Origin: an uncultured Porphyromonadaceae bacterium
GTDB lineage: Bacteria > Bacteroidota > Bacteroidia > Bacteroidales > Muribaculaceae
Assembly: GCA_947174155.1 (NCBI GenBank)
Contig: CAMWHX010000005.1
Span: forward strand, 1-16,575
Direction: 5' to 3'
Length of the DNA stretch: 16,575 nucleotides
The notes below the pieces were generated by a model, which saw only the letters and a program-made list of their open reading frames with translations, was not told the DNA's origin and searched no databases. Below, one piece after another: positions 8,071 to 15,682 of the stretch. The first letter of the stretch is position 1. Each line of letters starts with the position of its first letter. The translations under genes and the position numbers were made by a program.

Positions 8071-9000
8071 ATGAGCGTAAAGAAAATATTGGTATCACAG
8101 CCCAAGCCCGAGACGGGCAAAAGTCCATACTATGATATAGCCGAAAAACACAACGCTGAGTTGGTGTTTCGACCCTTCATTAAGGTGGAGGGACTGACAG
8201 CCAAGGAGTTTCGTCCGCAGAAGATAAACCTCGCCGACTTCACAGCTGTCATCTTCACCTCCCGCACGGCCGTCGACAACTTCTTCCGCCTCTGCGAGGA
8301 GAGCCGCGTCAGCGTCCCCGACACGATGCGGTATTTCTGCGTCACCGAGGCTCTCGCTCTCTACTTGCAGAAGTATATCGTCTATCGCAAGCGCAAGATC
8401 AGCTTCGGCAAGACGGGCAAGATCAATGATCCTCAGCTCATGGCAGCCATGATCAAGAACAATAAGGAGCGCTTCCTGCTCCCCGTCTCCGACGTGGCCA
8501 AGGATGACTTGCAATTTCTGGCTGACGCCAAGATCCAGGTCACTCCGGCGGTGATGTTCCGCACGGTCAGCAACGACTTCACTCCCGAAGAACCCTTCGA
8601 CTACGACGTGCTCCTATTCTTCAGCCCCGCCGGCATACATTCCCTCAAGAAAAACTTCCCCGACTTTGACCAGGCTGTCAACGGCGTGCATATCGGCACA
8701 TTCGGCGCCACGACCGCCAAGGCCGCCGAGGATGCGGGACTCACTCTCGATTTTGCGGCGCCGACCAAGGAGATGCCGTCAATGACAGCCGCCCTTGATC
8801 ACTTCCTCACCACCATTGCCGCCACAGAGACGACAGAGTCGGAAACGCCCTCAACTCCCGAGGAATCAGAACCGGAAACGCCCTCGACTCCCGAGGAATC
8901 AGAACCGGAAACACCCTCGACTCCGGAGGAGCCAGAGCCGCAGACGCCCTCGACTCCGGAGGAGCCAGAGCCGCAGACACCCTCGACTCCCGAGGACTAA
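8071..9000 (+). CDS. hemD: Uroporphyrinogen-III synthase with a repetitive acidic C-terminal tail
   Basis: HemD converts hydroxymethylbilane to uroporphyrinogen III, the branch point to haem, sirohaem and corrinoids, in the cytoplasm. The N-terminal 250 residues match the Bacteroidetes form: KKILVSQPKPE, a FIKVEG segment, FTSRTAVDNFF (about 70-80), VSNDFTPEEPFDYDVLLFFSPAGI, then FGATTAKAAEDAGL and PSMTAALDHFL. The ordinary protein ends near residue 250. Here about 52 more residues follow, made of 11-residue units (ETPSTPEESEP and variants) coded by a 33-bp repeat. The start at ATG 8071 fits family alignment. In Bacteroides the next genes are often rnpA and yidD; neither is seen here. Confidence 0.93.
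   Translation: MSVKKILVSQPKPETGKSPYYDIAEKHNAELVFRPFIKVEGLTAKEFRPQKINLADFTAVIFTSRTAVDNFFRLCEESRVSVPDTMRYFCVTEALALYLQKYIVYRKRKISFGKTGKINDPQLMAAMIKNNKERFLLPVSDVAKDDLQFLADAKIQVTPAVMFRTVSNDFTPEEPFDYDVLLFFSPAGIHSLKKNFPDFDQAVNGVHIGTFGATTAKAAEDAGLTLDFAAPTKEMPSMTAALDHFLTTIAATETTESETPSTPEESEPETPSTPEESEPETPSTPEEPEPQTPSTPEEPEPQTPSTPED
8842..8997 (+). repeat. 33-bp tandem repeat, 4.7 copies, coding the HemD tail
   Basis: Units lie at 8842-8874, 8875-8907, 8908-8940, 8941-8973 and a partial 24-base unit at 8974-8997, directly before the TAA. Each codes 11 residues: (E/Q)TPSTPEE(S/P)EP. Copies 1-2 share the S form and GAA starts; copies 3-4 share the P form and GAG codons, suggesting stepwise duplication of pairs. 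The frame is kept throughout, so copy-number change would only lengthen or shorten the tail. Confidence 0.95.
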
Positions 9001-9041
9001 GCAGCCGCCACATTAGCCTCACCACTCAAAGATCCGCAGCA

Positions 9042-12000
9042 ATGCAGCAGTATTCAGACTCCCTGGTCAGCCGCCTCTACCTGAAAAATACAGAGTTTCG
9101 CAACCTGATGCAGAGGCGTATATTCAACGTCCTGCTGATCGCCACCCCCTATGACGCCTTCATGATGGAGGAGGACGGGCGTGTCGAGGAACAGGTCTAT
9201 TTCGAATATGTGTCGCTCAATCTGTCGTCTCCTCCGCGCTTCACCAAGGTAGCCAACTACGAGGAGGCATGGCGGGAACTGGAGGCCAAACCTTTTGACC
9301 TAATCATCGCCATGCCGGGTGTCGACATCAGCGAGACCTTCCGCGAGGCCAAGCGAATCAAGGAGCAGTATCCGGAGACACCTTTCGTGGTGCTGACACC
9401 CTTCTCCAAGGAAGTACGCCGCCGTATCGCTGACGAAAATCTGGATGGTGTGGATTATGTCTTCTCGTGGCTCGGCAATGTAGACCTCATCCTGGCCATA
9501 ATCAAGCTCATTGAGGACCGCATGAACGCCGACGCCGACATCGAGGAGGTCGGAGTGCAGTCGATCCTCGTGGTGGAGGACTCGATACGCTTCTACTCCT
9601 CTGTGCTGCCACACCTCTTCAAGTTCCTGCTCAAGCAGTCGATGATATTCTCCACAGAGGCCCTCAACGAGCATGAGCAGATGTTGCGTATGCGCGGACG
9701 CCCGAAGGTGCTTCTCGCTCGCGACTATGAGGAGGCCGTGGCCCTCTTCGATAAGTATGGCGACAATATGCTCGGCGTCATCACCGATGCCCGGTTCCCG
9801 CGCGACGGACAGAAAGATCCCGAAGCGGGACGTAAATTTGCAGCCTACGTGCGTGCCCGCTTCCCGCATATGCCCATTATCGTCGAGAGCCAGGAGAGCG
9901 TCAACCGTCGCTGGGCCGAGGAGGATGGATATGTCTTCATTGATAAGAATTCCAAGACACTCCCCCAGGACCTCCGACGCGCCGTCCGTCTCCTCTTCGG
10001 CTTCGGCGACTTCATAGTCAAGGATGCCGAGGACCGCGAGATCATGCGCATACATGACCTCAAGGATCTGCAAAAGAAGATTTTCGAGATACCCGATGAT
10101 GCCCTGATGCGTCACGGTCGACACAATGACATAAGCCGCTGGCTCTACAGCCGCGCCCTCTTCCCAATCGCGGATGCTATCAAGAATTTCCAGTTTACCG
10201 ACCTGACGCAGGCCGACAACGTGCGCCGGCTGGTGTTTGAGTGTATCGTCAAATACCGCCGCATGAAGAACCGCGGTGTCGTGGCCGTCTTCGACCGTAA
10301 CCGTTTCGACTGGTACAGTAATTTCGCCCGTATCGGACAGGGCTCATTAGGTGGCAAGGGGCGTGGTCTGGCCTTCATCGACCAGATCATCAAGCGCCAT
10401 CCGGTATGCGAGGATTTCAAGGGTGTGCAGATCACCATTCCCCGCACGGTGGTGCTATGTACCGACATCTTCGATGAGTTCATGGACTCCAATGACCTCT
10501 ACCCCATAGCCCTCTCCGACACTCCGGATCCGGAGATTCTGCAGGCCTTCCTGCGCGCCGAGCTCCCGCTGTCGCTTCTGGAAGACCTCACGGCACTGCT
10601 GGAAGTGGTCGACAAACCATTGGCCGTACGAAGCTCGTCACTACTTGAGGACTCACATTACCAACCCTTTGCGGGCATCTACGCCACATACATGATACCG
10701 CGCCTGGAGGATCGCGGCCACACCCTGCGCATACTCTGCGATGCCATCAAGGGTGTCTATGCCTCCGTCTTCTTTGCCGATTCCAAGGCATACATGAACG
10801 CTACGAGCAATGTCATCGACCAGGAGAAGATGGCCGTCATACTGCAAGAGGTCGTAGGCGAGGACCACGACGGGCTCTATTATCCCAATTTCTCGGGCGT
10901 CGGTCGCTCCCTCAACTACTATCCCTTAGGCGACGAAGTGGCTGAGGATGGAGTGGCTGAGGTGGCCGCCGGTCTGGGCAAGTATATAGTCGACGGCGGT
11001 ATGGCCCTGCGTTTCAGTCCGAGGTATCCCGACAAGGTGCTCCAGACCTCTACGGTGGATCTGGCCCTGCGTGACACCCAGACCTATCTTTACGCCCTTC
11101 CTGCCGATCCGGGGGTTAGCGAGAATCTATCGACAGATGACAGTTTCAACATACGGCGTGTCCCGGTGGCGGATGCCTTCAAGACGGGAGCGCTGAAATA
11201 TCTGGTGTCGACCTTCGATGTCAACGACCGGATGATACGCGACAACGAGTTCGGTCCGGGGCGCAAGCTGGTGACCTTCGCCAACGTGCTTCAACAGCGC
11301 GTCTTCCCCCTGGCCGAGATAATCGATTTCATGCTCTCTACCGGGCAGTATGAGATGGGACGTCCCGTCGAGATAGAGTTTGCCGGAGTCATCGCTCCGG
11401 ATGCCGTCAAGGCGGAGAAGAAAGGGACCCTCTATTGGCTCCAGATGCGTCCTATTGTCGACAAGAAGGAGATGCTTGATGACACCATACTGCAACATCC
11501 TGACAGTGACCTGATATTGCGCAGCGAGACGGCTCTCGGCCACGGTGTGATGGATGGAGTGCGCGATGTGGTCTACGTCAAACCGGGGACCTTCGACTCG
11601 GCCCGCAATCCTGAGGTGGCCCGCGAGATCGAGGAGATCAACCGCCGCTATGTGGAGTCGGGTGATCCCTACATACTCATCGGACCCGGACGCTGGGGAT
11701 CATCGGACCATGCTCTGGGCATACCCGTGAAATGGGCTCAGATAGCCGGTGCACGTCTGATCGTGGAGTCAGCCCTACCCGGATACCGCATCGAGCCCTC
11801 CCAGGGCACACATTTCTTCCAGAATCTGACCAGCTTCGGCGTCGGATATTTCACCGTAGATCCCGAGGGGGGCAACGGCTGGATCGACAGTGCCTATCTT
11901 GACTCCCTCCCTGCCGTCTATGAGAGTGACAGCGTGAGGGTCGTGCGCTTCGACGAACCGCTGACCATCGCCATCAATGGCCGCAAGGGAGCCGGCGTGG

Positions 12001-12047
12001 TGCTACGTCCCGGAGTGATAGCTGCCGGAGAGGAGGACCGTGACTGA
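9042..12047 (+). CDS. Double receiver-like protein with PEP-synthase-type ATP-binding domain
   Basis: The 1001-residue protein has three parts. Residues about 27-160 form a degenerate receiver-like domain: the phosphoacceptor position reads IIAMPGVD, and no acidic pair is seen. Residues about 174-325 form a second receiver keeping the acidic pair E179/D180 (ILVVEDS), a candidate phosphoacceptor D249 (VITDARFP) and K302 (FIDKNS). From about 430 comes a PPDK_N-like ATP-grasp domain (PF01326): GQGSLGGKGRGL (432-443) and PLAVRSSSLLEDSHYQPFAG (526-545). The C-terminal part has ILIGPGRWGSSD (about 877-888) and SQGTHFFQNL with H924. I see no phosphohistidine swivelling domain (a TSHAA-like motif) and no PEP-binding barrel, so the common name 'phosphoenolpyruvate synthase' is not supported. 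The next gene overlaps its end by 8 bp. The role is unknown; regulated phosphotransfer is inferred. Confidence 0.85.
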   Translation: MQQYSDSLVSRLYLKNTEFRNLMQRRIFNVLLIATPYDAFMMEEDGRVEEQVYFEYVSLNLSSPPRFTKVANYEEAWRELEAKPFDLIIAMPGVDISETFREAKRIKEQYPETPFVVLTPFSKEVRRRIADENLDGVDYVFSWLGNVDLILAIIKLIEDRMNADADIEEVGVQSILVVEDSIRFYSSVLPHLFKFLLKQSMIFSTEALNEHEQMLRMRGRPKVLLARDYEEAVALFDKYGDNMLGVITDARFPRDGQKDPEAGRKFAAYVRARFPHMPIIVESQESVNRRWAEEDGYVFIDKNSKTLPQDLRRAVRLLFGFGDFIVKDAEDREIMRIHDLKDLQKKIFEIPDDALMRHGRHNDISRWLYSRALFPIADAIKNFQFTDLTQADNVRRLVFECIVKYRRMKNRGVVAVFDRNRFDWYSNFARIGQGSLGGKGRGLAFIDQIIKRHPVCEDFKGVQITIPRTVVLCTDIFDEFMDSNDLYPIALSDTPDPEILQAFLRAELPLSLLEDLTALLEVVDKPLAVRSSSLLEDSHYQPFAGIYATYMIPRLEDRGHTLRILCDAIKGVYASVFFADSKAYMNATSNVIDQEKMAVILQEVVGEDHDGLYYPNFSGVGRSLNYYPLGDEVAEDGVAEVAAGLGKYIVDGGMALRFSPRYPDKVLQTSTVDLALRDTQTYLYALPADPGVSENLSTDDSFNIRRVPVADAFKTGALKYLVSTFDVNDRMIRDNEFGPGRKLVTFANVLQQRVFPLAEIIDFMLSTGQYEMGRPVEIEFAGVIAPDAVKAEKKGTLYWLQMRPIVDKKEMLDDTILQHPDSDLILRSETALGHGVMDGVRDVVYVKPGTFDSARNPEVAREIEEINRRYVESGDPYILIGPGRWGSSDHALGIPVKWAQIAGARLIVESALPGYRIEPSQGTHFFQNLTSFGVGYFTVDPEGGNGWIDSAYLDSLPAVYESDSVRVVRFDEPLTIAINGRKGAGVVLRPGVIAAGEEDRD

Positions 12048-12684
12048 GGAGCGGGATGAGATATATGTGCCGTCCGGAGCTTTCGCAGCGTGGCTGCATC
12101 CGGTCAAGTGTTTCCGCACTCTTCTGGCTACCTCGGAGCGTATGCGTCTGATAGAGGAGGAGCGCGTCATGCGCCGGCGCGACGTGGAGTCCATCATGGA
12201 GCGCCTGAGCGAGACCAACCGTCAGCTCGACGCTGCCCGCGCCGAGACCGCCAACCTGCGTGGAGATCTCGCTGAGCGGGGAAGCGCGCTGGCGGCTGCC
12301 GAGGCTCAGGTGAGACGCCTCACGGCCGAGCTCGAAGAGATGCGGGATATGGAGGAGCAGCTGGCGGAGTTTCGACGGGAGCTGGAGAAGGTGGAGGAGA
12401 TGAAACGCCGGTATGAGAGACGAATCGAGATGCTTCGTGCCAAAGTCAAGGAGCTTGACGACAAAGCCCGTATTGATGATGAGCTCGCCATCGACATGAC
12501 ACCCAAACGCATACCGACCATACCGGCCAGCCCGAAGGCCCCCGGTGCCATCGTCGGCTCAGCAAAGGTGACTCTGCATGATCCTGCCGCTCCCGGACCG
12601 TCCGGGATACAGGGAGGCCCCCTTAATCCCCGTCAGACACCCCCCGACAACGACTGGCTCCGCGACCTCGACCCCGGTCTCTAA
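12040..12684 (+). CDS. Coiled-coil protein of unknown function, overlapping the receiver/ATP-grasp gene
   Basis: I do not recognise the family. The 214-residue protein starts at GTG 12040, 8 bases inside the previous gene, which suggests translational coupling; no in-frame ATG lies nearby. After a short head containing YVPSGAFAAWLHP (about 9-21), residues about 30-148 are a continuous charged helix rich in E, R, L and A with heptad-like spacing, a good coiled-coil candidate. The last 65 residues are Pro/Gly-rich and probably disordered, ending NDWLRDLDPGL. No signal peptide or membrane segment is seen. Its neighbour suggests a structural or adaptor partner for the receiver protein, which is inference. 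Confidence 0.75.
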   Translation: MTEERDEIYVPSGAFAAWLHPVKCFRTLLATSERMRLIEEERVMRRRDVESIMERLSETNRQLDAARAETANLRGDLAERGSALAAAEAQVRRLTAELEEMRDMEEQLAEFRRELEKVEEMKRRYERRIEMLRAKVKELDDKARIDDELAIDMTPKRIPTIPASPKAPGAIVGSAKVTLHDPAAPGPSGIQGGPLNPRQTPPDNDWLRDLDPGL

Positions 12685-12694
12685 CCGCGCCGCC

Positions 12695-12794
12695 GCATCC
12701 ATTCATTTGGATTTTTACATATTTCGAGGCATTATTCCTTTGGATTTTTACGTTTCTTGGGGCATTATTCCTTTGGATTTTTACAAATTTACTA
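12695..12794. repeat. Three tandem 33-bp units beside the decayed ATPase
   Basis: Units lie at 12695-12728 (34 bases), 12729-12761 and 12762-12794. The 13-base core TTTGGATTTTTAC is identical in all three, at 12706-12718, 12739-12751 and 12772-12784, exactly 33 bases apart. Each of the last two units starts GCATTATTCC. The block fills most of the gap between the coiled-coil gene and the minus-strand ATPase remnant and is AT-rich, unlike the genes on its left. No hairpin terminator was seen in the gap. Confidence 0.92.
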
Positions 12795-12824
12795 TTATAG
12801 AGCTGATTGTCAGTTGAGTAGAAA

Positions 12825-13237
12825 TCAGTACAAGAATCCTAAAAGCCATATGGGTATCTTGTTGCCGATCCCGGTTTCTATGTTGTCAACAAGCACATAG
12901 CTGTCAGGCTTATCTGCTATTTGCGAAAAGCCCTTCCCTTTTCCACCGACCTCAAACAGATACTTCCGGTCATATAGATGGGTGCCTCCATGCTTATAGT
13001 GGTAGTCGGCCAGCTCAACGATAGTGTGGTCATTAAAATACAACTGATCCAAGGAGGCATATAAGCCCTTATCTCCATTATGCTTACAACGTTGCAACAT
13101 CATTGTCGTCTTGCCAACTCCGCGGGGACCTTTGATCATTATAAGACGATCGTTCCATGCAATCTCCGAGTATAGATATCGGTGGACGGACGTTTTCAGG
13201 CTTTCTGTCAAGCGTGCCTTTCGTATATTCTTTCCAT
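12825..13237 (-). pseudogene. AAA_14-type ATPase remnant: 5' frameshift and large internal deletion
   Basis: The remaining frame (13211 down to 12825, 128 residues, TTG as first codon) reads as the N-terminal part of a Bacteroidales AAA ATPase of the AAA_14/DUF4143 class: RYLYSEIAWNDRLIMIKGPRGVGKTT with Walker A at about 28-35, then LYASLDQLYFNDHTIVELADYHYKHGGTHL. In the family GGTHL is followed by a Walker B FIDEVHKYP; here it runs straight into KYLFEVGGKGKGFSQI and IPIWLLGFLY, the extreme C-terminus of the family. About 250 residues, including Walker B and most of DUF4143, are absent; the join is near 12960-12977. A typical start MERIYERHA lies at 13237 but meets a stop at 13208-13210, one frame away. 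Both lesions mean the gene is dead in its original function. Confidence 0.8.
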
Positions 13238-13253
13238 AGCTCTAAGTATATCA

Positions 13254-13287
13254 CAAAGTTACAAAAAGTTTTCTTTCTAAGGAAAAT
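13254..13287 (-). promoter_or_regulatory. Promoter candidate for the ATPase remnant
   Basis: On the minus strand TAACTTTG occupies 13261-13254, a full match to TAnnTTTG, preceded by CTTTTTG. A TTTTCC -33-like element lies about 19 bases further upstream (about 13281-13286). It stands 17 bases before the ATG at 13237. The promoter appears intact although the gene is not. Confidence 0.5.
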
Positions 13288-13302
13288 AAACAGGCATAAA
13301 TA

Positions 13303-13318
13303 TTTCTTTGCAAAGAAA
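13303..13318. promoter_or_regulatory. 16-bp perfect palindrome, operator-like
   Basis: TTTCTTTGCAAAGAAA is its own reverse complement. It lies in the AT-rich gap between the ATPase remnant and the GT4 stop, about 40-65 bases upstream of the remnant's -7 box on its strand. A smaller 6-base-arm palindrome, TAGATT-G-AATCTA, lies at 13346-13358. Binding by a dimeric regulator is possible but unproven; low-complexity A/T sequence makes such palindromes easier by chance. Confidence 0.4.
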
Positions 13319-13382
13319 GATTAATCTCAATACAATGATAATCAGTAGATTGAATCTATGACTTTCATCTGTCGGGATGATG

Positions 13383-14513
13383 TCACCCGTGCTGTCTGTC
13401 GCCGAGGAGTATGGGGGTCATGATGGCTGCAAACCCCGTCCAGGTGAGGCGGGCGTCATAGGCGGCTCGGGCGGCGATTCCCATTGCGGCGCGGCGGACC
13501 GGATCGGTAGCCAGGGCTATGATAGCCTCAGCCAAAGCGGAGGCGTTGGCCGGAGCTACAAATAGAGCCGACACCCCATCCTCCAGATATTCCGGCTGGG
13601 CACCCATTGCCGTGCAGATTACCGGACGGCCGCAGGCCATATGTTCGGCGTTCGGAAGGCAGAATGCCTCCGGCACTGTCGATGGAGCAACCCCAAAATG
13701 TGCATCCGCCACTACATCAAGAGGCCGGTGGTCATGACGCCGCCAGTCAATCATCTCCATGACTCCCAATTGCTGGGCCCGACGCCTCAGGGCATCGACA
13801 TAGTCCGGATGTCCGGTCCCCATGATTCTCATCCTCATACGCACCCCCTTAGCCTTGACCGGAGTCAGAGCCTGCACAAGTGTTTCGAGACCCTTGCCGG
13901 GCTGTATGGGACCGTGGAAGAGTCCTGTCAGAGCTCCCCTCTCGCGCATCGGCAGGGCCTCCTCCGGAGCATCCAGCACACTGTTAAGCACCACATGTAT
14001 ACGGTTTTCATCTATCGGAGCCACACGACCATGCCACGTTCGCAAGAAGGCATCGCGCGCTATCTGCGACACGCATATCAGGGCATCCAGATGACCATAT
14101 ATATACCGATACAGGAGATTGTCCTTACCCGGAGCGACACGATGACGTGTCAATATCACACGCACCTCGGGGCGCCCGGAAAGTCGGCGGGCGACCAGAG
14201 CCCGCAACGCGTCGCGCGTGCGATGGGCATGAATGATGATGGTGCGTCCGGGGGCACAGTTATCTATGAGACGCCGAAGTCGGCGTATGGTTGACAGATC
14301 GCAAAATCCGTGATACGGCGCATGGCGTACCGTTATGCAGGCCTCCTCAAAAGGGATGTCGACTACACGGGCATCACGTGTGAGCGCTACCGTCTCCCAA
14401 CCCTCGCCGGAGTAGTAACGGCAAAGATCAAGAGCATAACGCTCGCGTCCGCTCCAGAGATTGGAGGGGATGAGGTGTATCAGAAGGGGGGACGAAAACG
14501 ATACGGATGTCAA
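13383..14513 (-). CDS. GT4-family glycosyltransferase
   Basis: From a TTG at 14513 the protein has 376 residues. The GT-B fold signatures are present: an N-terminal LIHLIPSNLWSGRERYALDL, an acceptor-side IIIHAHRTRDALRAL, a central GLFHGPIQPGKGLETLVQAL, and the EX7E motif of retaining GT4 enzymes (E282 and E290 in PEAFCLPNAEHMACGRPVI). It should transfer a sugar from a nucleotide donor to a glycan or lipid acceptor in the cytoplasm. An open frame extends upstream to an ATG at 14648, but that stretch overlaps the alanine dehydrogenase end and reads as an Arg-rich shadow, so I place the start after 14561. It is the second gene of a probable two-gene unit, 47 bases after its partner. The TTG start is the least certain point. 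Confidence 0.85.
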   Translation of the reverse strand: MTSVSFSSPLLIHLIPSNLWSGRERYALDLCRYYSGEGWETVALTRDARVVDIPFEEACITVRHAPYHGFCDLSTIRRLRRLIDNCAPGRTIIIHAHRTRDALRALVARRLSGRPEVRVILTRHRVAPGKDNLLYRYIYGHLDALICVSQIARDAFLRTWHGRVAPIDENRIHVVLNSVLDAPEEALPMRERGALTGLFHGPIQPGKGLETLVQALTPVKAKGVRMRMRIMGTGHPDYVDALRRRAQQLGVMEMIDWRRHDHRPLDVVADAHFGVAPSTVPEAFCLPNAEHMACGRPVICTAMGAQPEYLEDGVSALFVAPANASALAEAIIALATDPVRRAAMGIAARAAYDARLTWTGFAAIMTPILLGDRQHG

Positions 14514-14537
14514 GATCGCAGGATCAAGAGGGGGGAT

Positions 14538-14555
14538 ACCCGCGCACGCGCGGGT
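14538..14555. promoter_or_regulatory. GC-rich hairpin between the two minus-strand genes
   Basis: The arms ACCCGCG (14538-14544) and CGCGGGT (14549-14555) pair perfectly over 7 bases with a CACG loop. It lies just after the alanine dehydrogenase stop. No T-run follows on the minus strand, so it is not a standard terminator; it could stabilise or partly separate expression of the two genes. Confidence 0.45.
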
Positions 14556-14560
14556 GCGGG

Positions 14561-15667
14561 TCAGTTGGCGCTGCCGCCGGCGAGCATCACGCTGATGTCG
14601 ACGCTCTGCATACCGAGATAGGAAGCGAGAAGCTTGTCGACAAGACAACCGTGGTAAGTCACGATACCCGCCTGCACACCCTCCGAAGTGGAGAGCATAC
14701 CCTCGAAATTCCCTTTCAGCATCATCTCTCCGAAGAAGTTGACCAGCACGTTAGAGATGGCCATTGCCACAGTGCGAGGCACCGATACAGCCGGATGCTC
14801 CTCCTTGAAATCAAGTTCATAGACGTTGGGCTTCATCACCGCGCGCAGGCTCGTCGGAATCTCGAAGGGGCGCGTAGTGGTTCCCATGAAGATCACATCG
14901 GCCGTACGCATCTTATTGCTGAGCACCTTGGGATGTATGGCCAGAGTCGTCAGGTTGGGGCCGCAGATCTGCTGTGTGCGTTGCAGGGCCGAGATATCAT
15001 TATTAAGCACCGTCACATGAGCGCCCGCAGCCAATGAAGCCAATGCCGCAGCTTCGACATCAACACCCTCTCCGAAGATCAGCACCTCGCAGGGATTGAT
15101 GCCGGCGACACCGGCCAGAAGTACACCCTTGCCTCCACCGAGATACGACAGATGTTCCTGAGCATACATCACCGCAGCGCGACCATCTATCTCATCGATG
15201 ATGTTGGCGAAGACCTGCTCGTCATTATGGCTGTACATATTGTCGAGACAACCCATGGTGATACGCTGTTCGAGGAGTGCCTGGATAAGACCGGGATTGA
15301 TCAGCTCCGTGTCCATCATGCATAACATTGTGGAGCCGGGACGCATACGGCGCACATCGACTGCCCGCAGAGGAGCATAAGAGAGCACCACACCCGACTG
15401 CAAAACCTCCTCGCGAGTCATGATCTTGACACCATACTCCGCATAGTCGGAATCAGTGAAGCTGACATCGACACCGGCACCCGTCTCCATGGCCACCACA
15501 TGGCCCGAAGCGGTAAGGAGTCCGCAAGCCTCCGGAGTTAGGAGGACCCGGGTCTCGGCGCTGTCTTCATAATTGGCTACCATGCCGATATAAGGATAGC
15601 GGCTGTTGTCAACTTCAACCTCGGCTACAAGCTGAGTGTCGGGAGTATTGGTCTTGTCATGAGTCAT
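14561..15667 (-). CDS. Divergent alanine dehydrogenase/PNT-family protein
   Basis: The 368-residue length and order of segments match alanine dehydrogenase: ETRVLLTPEACGLL (the substrate-contacting Arg region), ETGAGVDVSFTDSDYAEYGV, GGGKGVLLAGVAGINPCEVLIFGEG for the NAD domain, and a C-terminal GIVTYHGCLVDKLLASYLGM. Active enzymes reversibly deaminate alanine to pyruvate with NAD. However, the position of the catalytic Lys (family V-K-x-P) reads VVLSYAPL, the catalytic His position (family F-x-x-L-H-L) reads STMLCMMD, and the nucleotide fingerprint is GEGVDVEAA rather than GxGxxG. Ordinary activity is therefore doubtful. The ATG at 15667 starts the frame, behind a promoter candidate at 15798-15827. 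A glycosyltransferase gene follows. Confidence 0.8.
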   Translation of the reverse strand: MTHDKTNTPDTQLVAEVEVDNSRYPYIGMVANYEDSAETRVLLTPEACGLLTASGHVVAMETGAGVDVSFTDSDYAEYGVKIMTREEVLQSGVVLSYAPLRAVDVRRMRPGSTMLCMMDTELINPGLIQALLEQRITMGCLDNMYSHNDEQVFANIIDEIDGRAAVMYAQEHLSYLGGGKGVLLAGVAGINPCEVLIFGEGVDVEAAALASLAAGAHVTVLNNDISALQRTQQICGPNLTTLAIHPKVLSNKMRTADVIFMGTTTRPFEIPTSLRAVMKPNVYELDFKEEHPAVSVPRTVAMAISNVLVNFFGEMMLKGNFEGMLSTSEGVQAGIVTYHGCLVDKLLASYLGMQSVDISVMLAGGSAN

Positions 15668-15682
15668 GGCATGCGTCTTTTT

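Noticed and set aside
8842..8997. Linking the 33-bp HemD repeat to the two 33-bp arrays near the ATPases as one family.
   Set aside because: The sequences are unrelated, and in HemD the length follows from an 11-codon protein unit; the shared period is probably coincidence there.
9042..12047. Annotation as phosphoenolpyruvate synthase (ppsA).
   Set aside because: No phosphohistidine domain or PEP-binding barrel motif is visible.
12695..12794. A CRISPR array.
   Set aside because: Only three units are present, the units are contiguous with no unique spacers of regular size, and no cas gene is nearby.
13641..14294. Plus-strand open frame of 217 codons opposite the GT4 gene.
   Set aside because: It is the shadow of a gene with a clear EX7E motif and family-wide similarity on the other strand.
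14514..14648. Start of the GT4 gene at ATG 14648.
   Set aside because: The extra residues overlap the end of the alanine dehydrogenase gene, are Arg/Gln-rich and do not resemble a glycosyltransferase N-terminus.
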